From JBCDCB01 sp039182735 (GTDB lineage Bacteria; Planctomycetota; Phycisphaerae; Phycisphaerales; UBA1924): a stretch of DNA of 47,632 bases. Shown here in pieces: positions 6,997 to 15,765 of this stretch. The first letter of the stretch is position 1. Every line of letters starts with the position of its first letter. The notes beneath the pieces were generated by a model. It did not search any database. It was not told the origin of the DNA and saw only the letters and a list, made by a program, of their open reading frames with translations. The DNA lies in contig JBCDCB010000027.1 in assembly GCA_039182735.1 (NCBI GenBank), positions 1 to 47,632 of the forward strand, in the 5' to 3' direction. Position numbers and translations under genes: made by a program.

Positions 6997-8226
6997 TCAG
7001 CGCTTGCGACGGGTCGCGAGCGGGGCGAGCCCGAGCAGCGCGAGCGAGCCGGGCGCGGGGATCTGCGCGACGATGATCCCGGCGCCGAGGAGCGTCTGCC
7101 CGTTGTTGAGCTGTGCGTTGAAGACGATCTCGCCGAGGTCGTTGATGGAGATCCCGCCGCCGAAGGAGGGCCCGGTATCGATGAGACGGCCGATGAAGAG
7201 CGACTCGCCATTGCCCCCGGTGATCGCGGTGCCTTCGGTGGCGACCTTGACGAGGTCGGTCCCGTCGCCGACGAAGATCGAGCGGTTGCCCGAGGCATCG
7301 AAGGCGCGGAAAGCGACGAGCCCGTTGTTGTTGACGACGGGCGAGAAGAACTCGATGTCGGAGACGTCGCCGACACCCTCGGTGGCGATGGTGGTTTCCG
7401 TCGTGCCGTCGGTCAGCACGATGGTGCGGTCGCCGCTGGCTGCGAGGGTCGCCGCGAGCGCGACCTGCCCGTGGTCGTTGAACCCGAGCGAGTTCCCGAA
7501 CGACGAGTAGGGGGACATCGGATCGATGTCGTTGTTCTGCGCGATGGTCGTGCGCGCGCCCGAAGCGTCGATCGTGACGACCTCTTCCTCGTTGAACCCC
7601 GCATCACGCGTGAGCTTAGTCGCGACCTCGGTGTTGTTATTGAAGCGGGGCGTGAAGAGGAACGAGAGCCCCGGCATCTCCTGCGCGAAGATCGTCGGCG
7701 GGACATCGAGGAAGGGGTTGACCGACGCGTGGAACCGCGGGCCGAACCCGGCACGGCCACGGAAGCCCACCGTGTCGTCATCGAGGATCTGCGGCGAGCC
7801 GAAGGTGCTCGTACCGAAGGGGTCGTTCGTGTAGAGCGCCGCGGGGCTGCCGGCGGCATCGACGGAGTAGACGCCCGGGACGTCGTCCTGCGACCACACC
7901 ACGCGCCCGGCGTTGTTGATCGTTGGGTCGCTCACCGAGACAAAGCCGGCGGCCTGCGAGATTTCCGCGACGCTCCCGCCCATCGCGTTCCCGCCGCGCC
8001 AGATCTGCGTCGCGCTCGGCACAGTCACTTCGAACGTCACCTGTCCGCTGTTGTTGATGTCGGGCGTGGCGTTGCTGATCGACGCGCCCGCCGGCAGGTT
8101 GAACGTGATGTTCCCGGTCGAGGCCTGCACTTGGAACCCGGCGTAGGTCGGGATGCTCGCGCCCGCGATCGCGAGCGGGGCGGAGCACAGCGACGCGATT
8201 GACGCAGCGACAAAGGAACGGTTCAT
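6997..8226 (-). CDS. Exported repeat protein with PEP-CTERM-like tail
   Basis: 409 residues from ATG 8226, chosen because GGGAG lies 8-9 bases upstream and a signal peptide begins there (NRSFVAASIASLCSAPLAIA). The body contains repeated modules of about 50-60 residues with an INDLG/VNNNGLV/FNDHGQV motif followed by V-x-F-x-A, for example VNNNGLVAFRAFDASGNRSI and INDLGEIVFNAQL. These resemble the bladed repeats of planctomycete surface proteins. The C-terminus is IPAPGSLALLGLAPLATRRKR, a sorting/anchor tail. Exact role unknown; probably cell-surface or secreted. Confidence 0.78.
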   Translation of the reverse strand: MNRSFVAASIASLCSAPLAIAGASIPTYAGFQVQASTGNITFNLPAGASISNATPDINNSGQVTFEVTVPSATQIWRGGNAMGGSVAEISQAAGFVSVSDPTINNAGRVVWSQDDVPGVYSVDAAGSPAALYTNDPFGTSTFGSPQILDDDTVGFRGRAGFGPRFHASVNPFLDVPPTIFAQEMPGLSFLFTPRFNNNTEVATKLTRDAGFNEEEVVTIDASGARTTIAQNNDIDPMSPYSSFGNSLGFNDHGQVALAATLAASGDRTIVLTDGTTETTIATEGVGDVSDIEFFSPVVNNNGLVAFRAFDASGNRSIFVGDGTDLVKVATEGTAITGGNGESLFIGRLIDTGPSFGGGISINDLGEIVFNAQLNNGQTLLGAGIIVAQIPAPGSLALLGLAPLATRRKR

Positions 8227-8394
8227 GAGTTTCTCCCTCGCGCCCATCGCGCGCGACAGCCAACGCCATTTCGGCGTGGCGGATGCTCGATTCACGCGGT
8301 GCGCGTCGCGTTCCGCCGAGCGGCGGCCTCCCTCGCGACGACGTTTCCCTCCCGCGCGCACGGAAACCCCGCGCACCTTCAACGTATCACGGGA

Positions 8395-8417
8395 ACGCCG
8401 CGAAACAAGCGCGGCGT
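8395..8417 (-). terminator. Hairpin after isocitrate dehydrogenase
   Basis: A perfect 8-bp inverted repeat (ACGCCGCG / CGCGGCGT) with a 7-base loop lies 8 bases past the stop of the isocitrate dehydrogenase gene. There is no clear U tract on the minus strand, so it may stabilise the 3' end rather than terminate alone. Confidence 0.45.
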
Positions 8418-8425
8418 ACGCGGAA

Positions 8426-9880
8426 TCAGTTCTCGCCCTGGGCCTTGCTGTATGCCGCCGCGCCGTCGATGATCTCGAGCTTCTCGATGTGCATCCAACG
8501 GTGCTTGGGTCCGACGCGGTTGAGCGTGTCGATGATGTGCCCGTCGCTCAGCGTGGCGTTTTCGTCACGCAGGACGAATCGGCAGCGCCAGTGATCGACG
8601 CAGTCCGTGCGCTGGTCGGCGGTCGCGGGGTACACCTGCGTGCCGCGGTTGGAGATCATCTTGAGGCGCACAGGCGAGCCCTCGACGAGCGCGTCGAGCG
8701 AGCCCCCGATCTCTTCGGGCGTGCAGTCCTCTTCGATAAAAAGATCGAAGCCCATCTCGCGCCGCTCCTTGACCGCGACGACCCCGGTGCCGGGTTCACT
8801 CGGCGGGATGTGCAGCGGCTTGTATGCGCGCGGCTGCCAGTTGTGCGGCGCTTTACCGAGGTTGTTGATGACCTCGTCGGTGTACTCATCGGTCGAGGCG
8901 GGGTTCACGTCGCCGACAAGATCGACGGTCAGCTTCTGCCCGTGTTCGAGCGTGTACATGATCGCAAGCTCGATCTGCTGCGCCTGCTCGAAGTGCCCGA
9001 GGTGGCGGAGCATCATGACGCCCGAGAGCAGCATCGCGGTGGGGTTGGCGATGTTCTTGCCGGCGATTGTCGGCGCGGAGCCGTGGACGGCTTCGAACAT
9101 CACGACGTCGCTGCCCATGTTGGCCGACGGCGCGAGCCCCAGCCCGCCGGTGAGCCCGGAGGTCAGGTCGCTGATGATGTCCCCGTTCATGTTCGTTGTG
9201 ACGATGACGTCGAACGACTCGGGCACGCGCACGAGCTGGTGCGCGCAGTTATCGATGATGATGTGCTCGGCCTGGATCTCCGAGTACTCCGGCGCGATGT
9301 CCTCGAACGTCCGCTTCAGCAGGCCCTCGGTGAACTTCATGATGTTCGCTTTGGTCGCGCAGTGGACGGTCTTACGACCCTCGGCCCGCGCGAGCTCGAA
9401 GGCGAGGCGGACGATTTTCTCGCAGCCCTTGCGAGAGATGAGTTTGAGGCACTGCGCGACGCCGGGCGTCTGCATGTGCTCGATGCCGGCGTAGAGGTCC
9501 TCGACGTTCTCTCGCACGACGACGAGGTCGATGTTTCGCCCGGCGAAGACGGCGTTGACGCCGGGCAGTTCGCGCGTCGGGCGGATGTTGCCGTAGAGCT
9601 CAAAGAGCTTGCGGAGCGTGACGTTCGCGGACTTCTCGCCGTAGCCGACGGGTGTTTCGAGCGGCGCCTTGAGGGCGACGCCGTTGCGCGCGATGGACTC
9701 GATTGTGTCGTCGGGTACCCCGCTGGGCACGCCCTTCTTGAAGACCTCGGCGCCGGCGAGCTGGGGCTCCCAGTCGATCGGGCAGCCGGCGGCTTCGAAG
9801 ACGCGCCTCACCGCGCCCGTCACCTCGGGCCCGATGCCATCGCCTTCCATCAACGTCACGGTGGTTCGCTTGTCGCTCAT
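8426..9880 (-). CDS. icd: Isocitrate dehydrogenase, Thermus-type with C-terminal extension
   Basis: 484 residues. Oxidative decarboxylation of isocitrate to 2-oxoglutarate in the TCA cycle. Family features: GDGIGPEV near the N-terminus, PLETPVGYGEKSANVTLRKL with the substrate-contacting Ser, VVVRENVEDLYAGIEHMQTP, the catalytic Lys/Asn stretch HCATKANIMK, TTNMNGDIISDLTSGL and EAVHGSAP. The roughly 140-residue C-terminal domain (about 345-484, ending WMHIEKLEIIDG) is the extension found in Thermus-type enzymes and absent from E. coli Icd. Coenzyme preference is usually NADP in this group but is not decided here. Confidence 0.92.
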   Translation of the reverse strand: MSDKRTTVTLMEGDGIGPEVTGAVRRVFEAAGCPIDWEPQLAGAEVFKKGVPSGVPDDTIESIARNGVALKAPLETPVGYGEKSANVTLRKLFELYGNIRPTRELPGVNAVFAGRNIDLVVVRENVEDLYAGIEHMQTPGVAQCLKLISRKGCEKIVRLAFELARAEGRKTVHCATKANIMKFTEGLLKRTFEDIAPEYSEIQAEHIIIDNCAHQLVRVPESFDVIVTTNMNGDIISDLTSGLTGGLGLAPSANMGSDVVMFEAVHGSAPTIAGKNIANPTAMLLSGVMMLRHLGHFEQAQQIELAIMYTLEHGQKLTVDLVGDVNPASTDEYTDEVINNLGKAPHNWQPRAYKPLHIPPSEPGTGVVAVKERREMGFDLFIEEDCTPEEIGGSLDALVEGSPVRLKMISNRGTQVYPATADQRTDCVDHWRCRFVLRDENATLSDGHIIDTLNRVGPKHRWMHIEKLEIIDGAAAYSKAQGEN

Positions 9881-9925
9881 GGGGCCGATGGTAGCAGCGC
9901 GCGGGCGGCGGTCGAGCCGGTGTCG

Positions 9926-11827
9926 TCAGCTCTCGCTGAGCGCCTGCTGGTAGCGGCGCATCAACCGGCTGCGTGTGAGCAGCCCCAGCACCTTGTGCGG
10001 GTGAGAACTGGTCTGATCGACCAGCGCGAGCGACGAGACATCGTGCTTCGAGAACTTGCCGAGCACCGTGTCGAGCCCTTCGTCCACGTCGATCGTCGGG
10101 AGGTCACGCCGGAGCAGCTCTTCGACGAGCAGGTACGGGATCGCTTCGCGCTCGATCAACGCCGTGCGCAGGTCCTGGTTCGTGACGAGCCCGATGTAGT
10201 GGTCGCGATCGTCCACCACGACAAAGTCCACGATCTTGTACGCGTCGCGCAGGTCCAGCAGCTTGCTCAGCGGGTCTTCCGGGTGCACCGCCACGTGCGG
10301 CACGGGGTTCACGTCGCGCGCCGTGAGACGACGAAGCAGCGAGAGGTCGTTCGCCGAGCCGACCAGGACGCCGCGCCGGCGCAGCTTGAGCGAGTAGACC
10401 GAGTCGCGCATGAGCACCTGCGCCGCAACGGTGGACATCACCGCCGCGAGCATGATCGGCAGCAGCACGTAGATATCACGCGTCAGCTCAAACAGAATGA
10501 GGATCGCCGTGAGCGGCGCGTGCGTGGTCCCGGCGACGACCGCGGCCATCCCGACCAGCGCGTACGCCGCGGGCGAGCCGTCGGGCGGGAGCAGGCCGAG
10601 CGATTCCAGCGCGACACCCACGCACGCGCCGAAGGCGGCGCCGATGAAGAGCGAGGGCGCGAACACGCCGCCCGACCCGCCGGAGCCCAGCGTGAGGCAC
10701 GTCGCCAGCGCCTTGCAGGCCGTCAGCACGAGCAGCATGAAAATGCCCGTCGAGAGCATCGCGCCCGCGTGCGAACCGTGCGACTCGACCGACGCGCCGG
10801 CGTTGGCGGTGGGCTCGAGCGCCGCGGCGGCCGCAGCATTCTCGATCGGCTCACCGCTCGAGAACGACAACGGGTCCAGCAACGCGCGGATCGTCTCGTA
10901 CCCGTTGCCGAAGAAGTGCGGCACGTCCGGCGCGGGACCGCGTTCGCCCATCGCGGTGATGTACGCGATCCCGAGCAGCCCGAGGAACGCCGCGCCGATC
11001 ACCGGCTTGATGATCGGGTGCAGCTTGACCTTCTCGGCGAGGTCCTCGCTCGCGTAGAGCATCTTGATAAACCCCACCGCAACGAACCCGCACAGGATCC
11101 CGAGGATGAGGTACGAGGGCAGTTCCGCGATGGTGAACTGGTAGACCGCGAGCTCGCCCGACACCGCGAAGATCGCGACGTTCTCACCCAGGATCGCTTG
11201 CGTCGTCGCGGTCGAGAGCACAGACGCGACGACGATCGGCGTGAACGTGCGCAGCGAGAAGTCGCGCAGCAGGATCTCGAGTACGAAGAAGACGCCCGCG
11301 ATCGGCGCGTTGAAGACGCTGGCAATCCCCGCCGCCGCGCCGCAGCCGAGCAGCGTCGCCACCTGATCGCGCGGCACACGCAGCACCTGCGCGATGCCCG
11401 ACCCGATCGCCGACCCGATCTGCACGATCGGGCCCTCCGCGCCGGCAGAGCCGCCCGAGCCGATCGTGCAGGCGCTGGCGATCGACTTCACGATCGCAAC
11501 CCGCGGGCGGATCTTGCCCTTCTTGCGGTAGAGCGCGTCCATGACCTCCGGCACGCCGTGACCCTTGGCTTCGCGCGCGAACAAATGCACAAGGATGCCC
11601 GTCGCGAGCGCACCGAGCATGGGCAGCGCGGGCAGGGCCCAGAGGTGCAAGTCCTTCTGGATCTCGATGCCCAGATGCTCGCCCTCGTCGAGCAGCCACT
11701 TGAAACCGATCGCCGCGGCGGCGGTGACCGTCCCGATGCCAGCCGCCAGCACAATGAGATACCAGTCGCGGCGCAGCCCCAGCGCATCACCCAGCCTGCG
11801 CGAGATGGACTTGAAGCCTTCGACCAT
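9926..11827 (-). CDS. ClC-family chloride channel/transporter with CBS pair
   Basis: 633 residues from ATG 11827; a longer frame from 11881 would overlap topA. About ten or more hydrophobic segments, then two C-terminal CBS domains (roughly 500-615). Signature loops: GHGVPEV (usual GSGIPE; Ser replaced by His), GAEGPIVQIG with the external gating Glu retained, and GSGGSGGVFAPSLFIG. After NAPIAGVFFVLE the position of the internal proton-path Glu (E203 of E. coli ClC) appears to be Ile by hand alignment, so proton coupling may differ. A low-complexity Ala/Glu/Ser linker sits before the third motif. It follows topA by 34 bases and probably shares its transcript. Confidence 0.9.
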   Translation of the reverse strand: MVEGFKSISRRLGDALGLRRDWYLIVLAAGIGTVTAAAAIGFKWLLDEGEHLGIEIQKDLHLWALPALPMLGALATGILVHLFAREAKGHGVPEVMDALYRKKGKIRPRVAIVKSIASACTIGSGGSAGAEGPIVQIGSAIGSGIAQVLRVPRDQVATLLGCGAAAGIASVFNAPIAGVFFVLEILLRDFSLRTFTPIVVASVLSTATTQAILGENVAIFAVSGELAVYQFTIAELPSYLILGILCGFVAVGFIKMLYASEDLAEKVKLHPIIKPVIGAAFLGLLGIAYITAMGERGPAPDVPHFFGNGYETIRALLDPLSFSSGEPIENAAAAAALEPTANAGASVESHGSHAGAMLSTGIFMLLVLTACKALATCLTLGSGGSGGVFAPSLFIGAAFGACVGVALESLGLLPPDGSPAAYALVGMAAVVAGTTHAPLTAILILFELTRDIYVLLPIMLAAVMSTVAAQVLMRDSVYSLKLRRRGVLVGSANDLSLLRRLTARDVNPVPHVAVHPEDPLSKLLDLRDAYKIVDFVVVDDRDHYIGLVTNQDLRTALIEREAIPYLLVEELLRRDLPTIDVDEGLDTVLGKFSKHDVSSLALVDQTSSHPHKVLGLLTRSRLMRRYQQALSES

Positions 11828-11861
11828 GCGCGGCCCGATCCTAGCGTCCCGCGCGCGACCG

Positions 11862-14609
11862 TCAGGCCACGTCGGCCTCATCGATCTCGTCCGGGTCGCG
11901 GATCAACAGATCGTCAACCGTCGGCGCGTCCGCCAGCGGCTGCCCACGTTCATCGGTCAGTGCCTTGCCGTCGAGCGTCCGGATGATCGGCACCGGGTTC
12001 GCCTTCAGCAGATTCTTCAGCTGCGTCTCGAGCGACTTCTTCTTCTCGTCTTCGAGCTCGGCCCACTTCCCGCGCCCGCGACACTTCGGAAATGCCGAGC
12101 ACCCGAGCCACGGCCCGCGCACGCCGTCTCGCAGGTTCATCGGCGACGAACACTTCGGGCACGGCAGGTCCGTCTCCAGCGGCGGCGGCGACGGCGCCTT
12201 GACCTTCCCCTTCTTGTCGAGGTTCAGGATCAGCGCATCGCTCAGCGACTCGCCCTCTTCGACCTCCGTCGTGATGAACGGTCCGAACCGCCCCGTCTTC
12301 TTGATCATCGGCTTGCCCGATTGCGGGCAGCGCACGTTCACGTACTCCGCTCCCATCGGGTTGCCCTCGCGGTCAACCGGCGCCGCGTAGTTGCACTTGG
12401 GGTACGTGGAGCACGACAGGAACACACCGTTCTTCCCGAAGCGGTACACCGTTGGCGAGCCGCACTGCACGCACACGTGCGGAGCGGGACGCGTCTCCGC
12501 CTTCGCGTGGCTCAGGTTCTCGTGCGCGTGATCGAGCTTCAGCACGAACGGGTCGTAGAAGTCGCGCAGCACGTCCCGCCACGGCTTCGACTCCGACTCG
12601 ATCTCGTCGAGCTTCGATTCCATGTCGCGCGTGTACCCGACCTCGAAAATGTCCGGGAAGGCCTCGAGCAGCTTGTCCGTCACGACCTCGCCGAGGTCCG
12701 ACGCGTGGAACCGGCGGTCGATCAGCTCAACGTACTTCCGCTGCTGGATCACCTCGACGATCGACGCGTACGTGGACGGGCGACCGATCCCCTCGCTCTC
12801 CATCACCTTGATGAGCGACGCCTCCGTGTACCGCGGCGGCGGGGAGCCGAACTTCTGCTCCGGGTCGATCGAGAACGGGTGCAGCTCGCGCCCCTCGTCG
12901 AGATCGGGCAGCGTCTGCTCGTCCGATGCCGTCGGCACGCCCGACACGCGGTAGTGCCCGTCGAAGACCAGCGTCCGACCGCTCGCTTTGAACGTCACGG
13001 GCGTCTTCGGGTCCGTCCCGCCCTCGAGCAGCACGCTCGTCGAGTCCCACTTCGCCGGCGTCATCTGGCACGCGACGTACCGCTCCCAAATCGCCGTGTA
13101 CAGCTTGAACTGATCGACCGTCAGCGCGCTCTTGAGGCTCTGCGGCGTGCGGCGCACATCCGTCGGGCGGATCGCCTCGTGCGCCTCCTGCGCCGCTTTG
13201 TTCGACGAGCCGAAGAAGTTCGGCTTCTCCGGCAGGTAGTCGTCGCCGAACTCGTGGTCGATGTAGTTCCGCGCCATCTCGATCGCCTGACCCGACAGGT
13301 GCGTCGAGTCGGTACGCATGTACGTGATCAGCCCGACCTGACCCTCGCCCTTGACTTCGATGCCCTCGTACAGACGCTGCGCCGTACGCATGGTGCGCTG
13401 CGCCCCGAAGCCGAAGCGCGTGCTCGCGGCCTGCTGCATCGTCGAAGTGATGAACGGGCCCGCCGGTCGCGACGACGTGCGCTTCGTCTCGATCGACTTC
13501 ACGCGGTAGACCGTCGTCGGATCGATGACGCCGGTGACGGATCGCAACCACCGATCCGGGCCCTTGCCCTTCTCATTCTCGGTGACGGCGACGTCCACGT
13601 CGGTCAGCCCGGCGAGCTCCGCCACGCGCACGACCTCGGGCGTCAGATCTTTCTTGTCCGGGTCGTCGAACTCGGGGCTCTTCTTCGGCGCGGGGTGCAG
13701 CGGATCGTCGTCGAGCTCGAGGTTCGGCGCGGGCATCGAGATATCGAAGGGCTTGCCGCCGACCTCGACCAACTCGGCCTTCACACCGGAATGCTCCGCG
13801 AGCCAGGCGTTCTGCTTCTTGACCGTCGGGCCCTTGCCCTTCTCGTCGGTCGTCGCGAGGAAGGCCGGCCACGCCTGGGCAAGCTCGCGGGCGCTCGCAA
13901 CGTCCAGCGCGAACCGACCGGTCATCTTCCACGATTCGTCCGGCACGAACGCCCGGATCTCTCGCTCACGCTCCACGACGAGCCGCACCGCGACCGACTG
14001 CACCCGGCCCGCCGACAGACCGCGGGCTACTTTTTTCCACAGCAGCGGCGAGACCTGGTAGCCCACGATGCGGTCAAGGATCCGTCGCGCCTGCTGCGCG
14101 TCCACCTTCGACATGTTGATCGTGTGCGGCGTCGAGAAGGCCCGCTCGATCTCGGTCCGCGTGATCGCGTTGAAGACCACACGCTTCGCGTTCGTCGGCT
14201 CGACACCAAGCAGCTCCGCGAGATGCCACGCGATCGCTTCCCCTTCTCGGTCGAGGTCGGTCGCGAACCACACTTCGCTCGCCTGCTTGGCAGCGCGCTT
14301 GAGGGTGGTGACGGTCTTGTTCTTGCCGTCGAGCACGGTGTAGGTGGGCTCGAAGTCCTGCTCCAGGTCCACGCCGGGCACGGGGGACTTGTCGCCCTTG
14401 GGGGACTTGCTGGGCAGGTCGCGGACGTGCCCGACCGAGGCCTCGACGATGTACTCGGGCCCGAGGTAGCGGTTGATGGTCTTGGCCTTAGCCGGGCTCT
14501 CGACGATCACGAGGCGCTTGCCGGAGGCATCGACCGCCGCCCGCGAAGCGGCTTTCTTGCGCGTGGTCTTCTTCTTCGTCGTCTTTTTGCTGGTCTTCTT
14601 CTTGGCCAT
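11862..14609 (-). CDS. topA: DNA topoisomerase I with lysine-rich N-terminal tail
   Basis: 915 residues from ATG 14609 (MAKKKTSKK). Relaxes negative supercoils. An unusual basic tail (about residues 1-30, Lys/Thr/Ala-rich) precedes the TOPRIM domain: VIVESPAKAKTINRYLG at 34-50, acidic triad DLDREGEAI at 118-126. The catalytic tyrosine is Tyr430 in GLITYMRTDSTHLS. The region 231-370 is longer than in E. coli. The C-terminus has two clear four-cysteine zinc ribbons (CVQC...CSTYPKC and CPKC...CSAFPKC) flanking a degenerate one (RCPQSGKPMI). The longer frame to 14729 has no homology. The tail resembles that of the DksA-like protein at 31891-32823. Confidence 0.95.
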   Translation of the reverse strand: MAKKKTSKKTTKKKTTRKKAASRAAVDASGKRLVIVESPAKAKTINRYLGPEYIVEASVGHVRDLPSKSPKGDKSPVPGVDLEQDFEPTYTVLDGKNKTVTTLKRAAKQASEVWFATDLDREGEAIAWHLAELLGVEPTNAKRVVFNAITRTEIERAFSTPHTINMSKVDAQQARRILDRIVGYQVSPLLWKKVARGLSAGRVQSVAVRLVVEREREIRAFVPDESWKMTGRFALDVASARELAQAWPAFLATTDEKGKGPTVKKQNAWLAEHSGVKAELVEVGGKPFDISMPAPNLELDDDPLHPAPKKSPEFDDPDKKDLTPEVVRVAELAGLTDVDVAVTENEKGKGPDRWLRSVTGVIDPTTVYRVKSIETKRTSSRPAGPFITSTMQQAASTRFGFGAQRTMRTAQRLYEGIEVKGEGQVGLITYMRTDSTHLSGQAIEMARNYIDHEFGDDYLPEKPNFFGSSNKAAQEAHEAIRPTDVRRTPQSLKSALTVDQFKLYTAIWERYVACQMTPAKWDSTSVLLEGGTDPKTPVTFKASGRTLVFDGHYRVSGVPTASDEQTLPDLDEGRELHPFSIDPEQKFGSPPPRYTEASLIKVMESEGIGRPSTYASIVEVIQQRKYVELIDRRFHASDLGEVVTDKLLEAFPDIFEVGYTRDMESKLDEIESESKPWRDVLRDFYDPFVLKLDHAHENLSHAKAETRPAPHVCVQCGSPTVYRFGKNGVFLSCSTYPKCNYAAPVDREGNPMGAEYVNVRCPQSGKPMIKKTGRFGPFITTEVEEGESLSDALILNLDKKGKVKAPSPPPLETDLPCPKCSSPMNLRDGVRGPWLGCSAFPKCRGRGKWAELEDEKKKSLETQLKNLLKANPVPIIRTLDGKALTDERGQPLADAPTVDDLLIRDPDEIDEADVA

Positions 14610-15043
14610 GTGCCTGCCGTGCTGCCCCGTGCGTGGGCGTGTGCCGGGGTGTTGTCGGCCCGAAGTGGGGGCCTTCTTGATCCGTCGTCTCGGGGCGGGA
14701 GTTGAGACGCCCACCCCCCGGTATGTCAAGGGCGGTCCCGAGAATCGACGGGACGCGTGCTCAACGCCGTCACGGTATTCGCGTGCGCGCGCGAGCCACC
14801 CGGTGAGGCCATATTCCGGTTTGATCGTTTTTTGAGCGGGTATTGCAAAGCCGACGTGAAGATCGCGTCGTCACGCGTCTGCCTCCGCCGTTGCGGTTGA
14901 CGCGTCCCGATGCGCGGCCACGCTACAGATGCCGGGCGTTGGGAGGCGCCCGAGTTTGGAGGCCCGCCGCCATGCGGCGTGGGCATTAGGAAACACGCTT
15001 CGCGCACGCCCACAACGGGCGCGAGCACAGAGGGAACACAAAT
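14610..15043. other. Intergenic region between topA and an exported-protein gene
   Basis: 434 bases without a credible gene, separating divergent transcription units. The topA side is GC-rich and contains an imperfect hairpin around 14693-14719 (GGGGCGGG pairing with CCACCCC-like sequence). The middle (14805-14850) is AT-rich and is the best place for promoters. On the plus side TTGACG at 14897-14902 and TACAGA at 14924-14929 resemble -35/-10 boxes but are 21 bases apart, so this is weak. The last 110 bases can fold: GGGCG/CGCCC (14934-14951), a perfect CGCCGC-CAT-GCGGCG hairpin (14965-14979) and GTGGGC/GCCCAC (14979-15013). No known riboswitch was recognised. Confidence 0.5.
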
Positions 15044-15706
15044 ATGATCCGCTCGATAACCGCCGCCGCGGTGATCGTTGCCGCGCAGACGGCAGCGCAC
15101 GCCGGGAGCCTGCAGGTCTTCACCGACCGCGCCGCGTTCGACGCCGCCGCGAGCGCCGTGACGGGGGCCTTCGCCTTCACCGACAGATTCGAGACATACC
15201 CGGCCGACGACAGCGACTTCTTCAGCACGCTCTTCGCCAACGGATTCGACGTCATCGGCGAAGACATCGACAACGACTTCCTCGATCCGCTCACGATTCA
15301 GGACGCGCCGGCCAACGGGCTCTTCCCGACCGACGGCGACCAGTTCCTCAGCGTCTCCTCCTTCGGGCGGACCGAGGTCCTGCTCGGGTTCGAGCTCGAA
15401 TCGTTCGCCGTGGGCTTCGACCTCACCGACTTCGGCGACTTCGCCAACCAGACGGCCACCATCGGCCTGCTGCTCAGCGACGGACGCACCGTCGAACTGC
15501 TGAGCGGGCAGGGCACCGACGGCAACTCCGCCTTCGTCGGGATCATCGATCTCGACTCGCCGATCACCGGCGTCACGATCCGCAACAACTTCAGCGGCGA
15601 CCAGTACGGCATCGACAACGTCTCGATCTACGTCCCGACCCCCGACGCCGTCGCGCTGCTGGGAGCCGCGGGGATCGCCGGCGTGCGCTGCCGTCGCCGT
15701 CGCTGA
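15044..15706 (+). CDS. Exported protein with PEP-CTERM-like tail
   Basis: 220 residues, unknown function. Signal peptide (IRSITAAAVIVAAQTAAHAG) is clear. The body is acidic and beta-rich with many Asp, Phe and Gly (FETYPADDSDFFSTLFANGF; GFDLTDFGDFANQTATIGLL), like a secreted jelly-roll or fibre-type surface domain. The C-terminus is VPTPDAVALLGAAGIAGVRC plus four Arg, the same anchor layout as the other two exported proteins here. AGAGGG lies 9 bases before ATG 15044. A structured leader precedes it. Monocistronic by position. Confidence 0.78.
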   Translation: MIRSITAAAVIVAAQTAAHAGSLQVFTDRAAFDAAASAVTGAFAFTDRFETYPADDSDFFSTLFANGFDVIGEDIDNDFLDPLTIQDAPANGLFPTDGDQFLSVSSFGRTEVLLGFELESFAVGFDLTDFGDFANQTATIGLLLSDGRTVELLSGQGTDGNSAFVGIIDLDSPITGVTIRNNFSGDQYGIDNVSIYVPTPDAVALLGAAGIAGVRCRRRR

Positions 15707-15743
15707 TCGCGCAGGAACGGCATTCGAGAGATGCAGCCGACGC

Positions 15744-15765
15744 GACGCGCTCCAACGGGCGCGTC
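15744..15765. terminator. Bidirectional hairpin between convergent genes
   Basis: GACGCGC / GCGCGTC, a perfect 7-bp stem with 8-base loop, between the stop of the exported-protein gene (15706) and miaA, whose last two bases form part of the stem. Only a weak T-rich stretch follows on the plus side. It may end both transcripts. Confidence 0.4.

Noticed and set aside
8153..11986. Long plus-strand frame across isocitrate dehydrogenase and ClC
   Set aside because: Arg/Glu/Asp/His-rich antisense shadow in GC-rich DNA; the minus-strand proteins have full family motifs.
14842..14847. TTGCAA as a topA -35 box on the minus strand
   Set aside because: At 17 bases the matching hexamer is ATCAAA, which is not a convincing -10.
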